Origin: Halorarius halobius
GTDB lineage: Archaea > Halobacteriota > Halobacteria > Halobacteriales > Haloarculaceae
Direction of reading: 5' to 3'
Length of the DNA stretch: 64,000 nt
Assembly (NCBI RefSeq): GCF_024298865.1
Contig: NZ_CP101162.1
Location: 224,220 to 288,219 of the forward strand
This document shows positions 60,671-64,000 of the stretch, piece by piece; positions within the stretch are counted from its first letter, which is position 1; each line of letters starts with the position of its first letter. The notes beneath the pieces were generated by a model. That model made no database searches. It was not told the DNA's origin and saw nothing but the letters and a program-made list of their open reading frames with translations. The translations under genes and the position numbers were made by a program.

Positions 60671-61804
60671 CTACTCGTCGAGTGCCCGTTCCAGTCGCTC
60701 TCGTCGCTCAATGACGTTCTGCTCCCGATAGGACTCGTGGGTAGTCTCGATCGACTCGTGGCGGAGGAGTTCTTGTGCGAGTTCGGCATCCTGTGCGTAA
60801 AGATCGCTGCCGAGTCCACGCCGGCCGCCGTGTGGCTTGAGATACTCGCCGTCGATATCGACGTCACCAGCGTCACAGAGACGCTTCATCAGGGATCGCG
60901 CTCCGTTCTTCGAGAGCGCCGGCGGCGCGATCCCGTGTTCCCGGAGGATCTCCATCGACGTCGAAACCGCCAGCGTCGCCTCAATGTCGTCCGCATTCCA
61001 CCCCTGTGCTTCGAGGCCCTTTTTGGCGGCCTTCGCGAGCGAGGCATGATGACGAGTCGGGAATACCGGCCAGTCCTGGGTCGCCGGGTCGAGCACCGTC
61101 CGGTACCGCTCAAGACTCTCGACGACCCGGTCGGTCAGCGGGATCGGCTGGCGTTTACGAGTCTTTCCGAAGACGTCGGCGATTCCCCGTTCGAGATTGA
61201 CGTGCTCCCACCGGAGACCGTTGCGGTGTTCGTCGCGAGGATCGGCGAACAGTTCCGCTCCACGGGCACCCGTGAGGGCGAGCATCGTCACGATGGCTCG
61301 ATCCCGAAAGGCTCGCTCGCGAGCGTCCGCTGACTCGTCGAGCGCGGCGTGTGCCCGTTCGCCCACGAAGTTGAGCAGCGCCTCCCGAGCCTCGGCTGAC
61401 CAGAACTGTCGGTCGTGATCCCCGTGGTGCTCCGGAAGTGCCTCCTTGACACGATTCGGTCGAGCAGGGTTTGACTCAATGCGCTCGTCGTCGACGCACC
61501 AGCCGAGGAACGCCCGGACGATCGTGAAGTAGGGCCCGTTCGCGTGAGCCGAGGCCGCCGAGAGGTCGTCCCCGTCGTCGTGGACGCGCTCTCGGAGGTG
61601 CTGAGCGTATCGACGGCAGTCGATGACCTCCAGGTCTTCGAGGGCCGTGACGTCCCGGTGGTCCTCTAGGTACTCCGCGAAGGCGTCAAGGACGAGCCGG
61701 TTGTTCGCTCGGTAGTTGCCCGAGTCGAGGCTGGCTAGTCGCGCCTCGATGGCGGCTTGGAGGTCAGTCTCGGCGGTCGAACCCCTGGGGTCGGCGGCTG
61801 TCAT
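60671..61804 (-). CDS. Tyrosine recombinase (phage/element integrase)
   Basis: From the ATG at 61804 there are 377 residues. An N-terminal SAM-like DNA-binding domain covers about 15-120. The catalytic domain has TGARGAELF (first Arg), TRKRQPIPLTD, HGGRRGLGSDLY (His-x-x-Arg) and the nucleophilic Tyr in ESYREQN near the end. It is an XerC/D-type enzyme such as those on haloarchaeal plasmids and proviruses. A pairing with the SWIM protein is plausible. No tRNA-type attachment site is visible. Confidence 0.9.
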   Translation of the reverse strand: MTAADPRGSTAETDLQAAIEARLASLDSGNYRANNRLVLDAFAEYLEDHRDVTALEDLEVIDCRRYAQHLRERVHDDGDDLSAASAHANGPYFTIVRAFLGWCVDDERIESNPARPNRVKEALPEHHGDHDRQFWSAEAREALLNFVGERAHAALDESADARERAFRDRAIVTMLALTGARGAELFADPRDEHRNGLRWEHVNLERGIADVFGKTRKRQPIPLTDRVVESLERYRTVLDPATQDWPVFPTRHHASLAKAAKKGLEAQGWNADDIEATLAVSTSMEILREHGIAPPALSKNGARSLMKRLCDAGDVDIDGEYLKPHGGRRGLGSDLYAQDAELAQELLRHESIETTHESYREQNVIERRERLERALDE

Positions 61805-62019
61805 CGGGTTGGAGTCGCAGACGGCGGGCACCCACTTCAATTTGGTGTGTCTTTCTGCCCTAAGACACAGTAAACTACTATGTCCCCTAATCACCCGTTT
61901 TCACTGGATACGAGGGTTATATCCTCCATATTCTCGAATATAAACTTTATGTCGCTATACAGATTTTCTGGCGCAACTGCTATTTCCTCTGACAGCCTCT
62001 CAGTGAACGGTGCCCCGAT

Positions 62020-63192
62020 GTGACCCCCGAAGAGCTGCTCCGATCCCTTCTTGATTCACGGGGGCAGTCAGCCGTCGTCTCAGGACAGCAAGCGACGCTT
62101 CCAACCAGAATTCGGGCCCTGGAAGCACTACGGGAACAGGTACTCTCTGTTACGAAACTCGCCGACTGGATCAGTGTCACCCGACAGACAGCGTATAGAG
62201 CGCTCAAGCCCGGACGGGAGGCAGGGTTGATACGGACCCTCGAAGGTGGGCTCGCGCTGAGCTGCTCTGGCGGTGCCGTGCTACGAGCCTATCACGAGAT
62301 CTGTGAGGAGATTGACCGAGACGCCCTCGTTCAGCTCGCACGCTCCGATCACAAGCGGTGGATCTTGCAGGCCCTCCAGAAGGCCCCTGCCCGGAAGGCG
62401 ACGCTCGCTGTGACCGCTCGACAGGATGGCGGACCATCTAGAACAACGATTCACAGAATTATCGGCTCATTCGTGGGTGATCAGTACGTCATCGAGCGGG
62501 CGGGAACATACGAACTGACCGAACTAGGGCGGCGTCTCCTGGAGGCCTACACCGGATTCAAGGCGACGATTGCGCAGGCTCTCGACAAACGCGACTTCCT
62601 GCAGTGGTTACCGGGCGATCTCGACTCGTTCCCCGTCTCAGCACTTGCCGAATCGAGGATTATTCGGAACTCTCCCGGACAGCCTCACAATGTACTGAGC
62701 GCTTTCACCCGTGCCGCAGATACAGACCTCAACACCTTCCGAGGAACATCCACCATCGTGAGTCCGACACTCGCCGATGCCTATCGACCAGTCCTCAGCA
62801 GCAGAACGCAGGTGAGCGCAGTCTTCCCAGATGATGTCCTGTTCAAACTCCACACTGATCGGGAGTTCATCAACTACGTGAAGGAGCACGGATTCGGGTC
62901 GTATATCAGACAGGGGATCGCCGCACAAGACGCTGAACTCCTGTTCGTTCCCGAGTCACTCCCGCTCCATCTCGCTATCTGTAACGATTCCCGGGTGATG
63001 CTTGCGCCGTCGCCATCAACGGGCGTGACCGATGTCACAGCGGCAGCCATCGACTCGACCGATCCACGGATTATCGAATGGGCGACGGCGTTCTTCGAGT
63101 CCTGGCACGCCAAGGGTCGACCCCCTCTGCATGCCTTCCTCGACCGAGCACAAACTCAAGAAACCAGCCCAAGGCGTGGAGCTAGCGACTGA
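62020..63192 (+). CDS. Winged-helix transcriptional regulator, FilR1-like C-terminal domain
   Basis: The GTG at 62020 gives 390 residues. Two helix-turn-helix parts are seen: VTKLADWISVTRQTAYRALK near residue 44 and SRTTIHRIIGSFVGD near residue 140. The C-terminal 190 residues have SALAESRIIRNSPGQPHNVL and TSTIVSPTLADAYRPVLSS, as in the FilR1-type regulatory domain of haloarchaeal and methanogen regulators. It is divergent from the integrase gene. Target unknown. Confidence 0.8.
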   Translation: MTPEELLRSLLDSRGQSAVVSGQQATLPTRIRALEALREQVLSVTKLADWISVTRQTAYRALKPGREAGLIRTLEGGLALSCSGGAVLRAYHEICEEIDRDALVQLARSDHKRWILQALQKAPARKATLAVTARQDGGPSRTTIHRIIGSFVGDQYVIERAGTYELTELGRRLLEAYTGFKATIAQALDKRDFLQWLPGDLDSFPVSALAESRIIRNSPGQPHNVLSAFTRAADTDLNTFRGTSTIVSPTLADAYRPVLSSRTQVSAVFPDDVLFKLHTDREFINYVKEHGFGSYIRQGIAAQDAELLFVPESLPLHLAICNDSRVMLAPSPSTGVTDVTAAAIDSTDPRIIEWATAFFESWHAKGRPPLHAFLDRAQTQETSPRRGASD

Positions 63193-63372
63193 AACAGCTC
63201 ACGCGAGAGAGTCTAGACAGGGGGATCCCACTCCACAGATCTCTTGGACACCGATTGATTCGACGCCCTGAGCTTCGATGATGGTGTTGTTGTTTTTCTG
63301 TCTATTTGTTCCACAACTCGTTACGGTGGTTGAGGAGTTGCATAATTCAATTCGCTTTCCGTGTAAGTAGAC

Positions 63373-63831
63373 ATGGCCGAACAGAGGACAAATTCTACCC
63401 CGGCCACGAACGCGAACTCCCCCGTCCGGAGTGACAGCCGTCACTCAGAACGCAATCCAGAATCGTCGGACGAGAATGGTGTTGCCGGCGGCTACACCGT
63501 CGTGTTCTCACTTGGTTGGGTTGTTCGAGGAGCAGAGACTGGACAAGACGCGATTAATATCGCTGTCAGTGAAGTCGGAAAACGAGTCAGTTCGACAGGA
63601 GGGCAGATCCGCTCTGTCGACATCAACGTCCAACAGATCGGGTGTAACAGCTGTGGAATCGGATCAGACGCGCTTCTTCTGGTTTCGGAGACCGCGCTTA
63701 TTGGTCTATTCCTGGAGGTCGACGTCGATGCCGAAGATCCAGCAACCGCCGAAAAGGTCGCCCGACGCGAAATCGGTCCGCACCTCCATAACACTCCGCT
63801 GTCGTCTGTCGAGGTCGCGCCAGCGGACTGA
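63373..63831 (+). CDS. DUF555 (UPF0212)-family protein with extended N-terminus
   Basis: The 152-residue protein begins with about 38 disordered residues (Ser/Asn/Arg-rich) before GGYTVVFSLGWVVRGAETG. The core has DAINIAVSEVGKRV, GCNSCG (a Cys pair) and DALLLVSETALIGLFLEVDV, then EKVARREIGPHL. The family is archaeal and usually about 115 residues, so the N-terminal extension is the unusual part. The Cys pair may bind metal. It follows the regulator gene by 180 bases. Confidence 0.78.
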   Translation: MAEQRTNSTPATNANSPVRSDSRHSERNPESSDENGVAGGYTVVFSLGWVVRGAETGQDAINIAVSEVGKRVSSTGGQIRSVDINVQQIGCNSCGIGSDALLLVSETALIGLFLEVDVDAEDPATAEKVARREIGPHLHNTPLSSVEVAPAD

Positions 63832-63940
63832 GTCGAGGTGAACGTCCGCCTGGTATGTCGTCGGACTGGCCTCCGTATAGCGGTTAGAACGTTTTGTCTG
63901 GTAGCCCATTTTGATTTATCACCCCAACCATCCACAACAA

Positions 63941-64000
63941 TTACTCATACTGGTTACTAAGACTGATGACTAAGAGTGGTTACTCATTCTTAGTAATTGG
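63941..64000. repeat. Cluster of short direct and inverted repeats at the right edge
   Basis: The last 60 bases contain TTACTCAT twice (63941-63948, 63980-63987), TGGTTACT twice (63951 and 63977), CTAAGA twice, and an inverted TTCTTAGTAA (63988-63997) facing TTACTAAGAC (63954-63963). The block is AT-rich. It could be an iteron-like origin part or multiple operator sites of a gene beyond the window. Confidence 0.4.

Noticed and set aside
1..64000. CRISPR arrays, tRNA and rRNA genes
   Set aside because: I looked for regularly spaced repeats, cloverleaf-like sequence near the integrase and conserved rRNA stretches and found none by eye.

Overview
The window is from a halophilic archaeon (class Halobacteria). 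The predicted proteins are very acidic (rich in Asp and Glu), G or C dominates third codon positions, several genes have a TATA-like box about 25-30 bases before the start codon (leaderless style), and secreted proteins carry twin-arginine signals ending in a lipobox. Many families are typical of haloarchaea: a halocyanin-type copper protein, DUF63, DUF555 and CPxCG mini zinc-finger proteins. I see no rRNA, tRNA, replication gene or CRISPR array. Pseudogenes, a MITE-like insertion, an integrase and many paralogous redox genes suggest an accessory region (megaplasmid or genomic island), but this is inference.

Layout. 0-5 kb: a carboxymuconolactone decarboxylase-like fragment, a thioredoxin-reductase-like flavoprotein, a peroxiredoxin, NAD(P)HX epimerase and a first DUF3179 protein. 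5-20 kb: an HxlR regulator, a SoxB/5'-nucleotidase-like phosphoesterase, a large Tat lipoprotein with a cupredoxin domain, a second peroxiredoxin, a CoA-disulfide-reductase-like enzyme, a TauE/SafE permease, DsrE and thioredoxin proteins, a decayed second epimerase gene, a PadR regulator and two more DUF3179 proteins. 20-24 kb: arsenate reductase, a radical SAM protein with its methyltransferase, a second methyltransferase and a HAD hydrolase. 24-31 kb: a Met-rich membrane protein, a disulfide-reductase-family flavoprotein, a DsrE protein, two histidine kinases and an MFS transporter.

31-41 kb: two unusual fusions with an N-terminal Rieske domain (one on a thiamine-diphosphate enzyme, one on a glutamate-synthase FMN domain), a Na+/H+ antiporter, an ion channel, DHFR, an M20 peptidase and another TauE permease. 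41-48 kb: a mercury-resistance locus with an ArsR-type regulator and three membrane proteins with Cys-Cys motifs, divergent from merA, followed by a second flavoprotein and a glutaredoxin. 48-57 kb: a monooxygenase-fold protein (ABM) and its dead copy interrupted by a MITE, a HEAT-redoxin fusion, an APC permease, an isochorismatase-like hydrolase, a FAD oxidoreductase whose Rieske tail has lost both His ligands, a glutathionyl-hydroquinone-reductase-like enzyme and an SDR. 57-64 kb: relics, a clear fluoride riboswitch before a crcB pair, a pirin, a SWIM zinc-finger protein, a tyrosine recombinase, a regulator, a DUF555 protein and a repeat cluster at the right edge.

Common theme: thiol and sulfur redox chemistry together with resistance to toxic ions (arsenic, mercury, fluoride, perhaps copper). 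Thioredoxin, glutaredoxin, peroxiredoxins and four or more flavin disulfide-reductase-family enzymes could supply reducing power to ArsC, MerA and the DsrE/TauE sulfur-handling proteins. That linkage is inferred from co-location.
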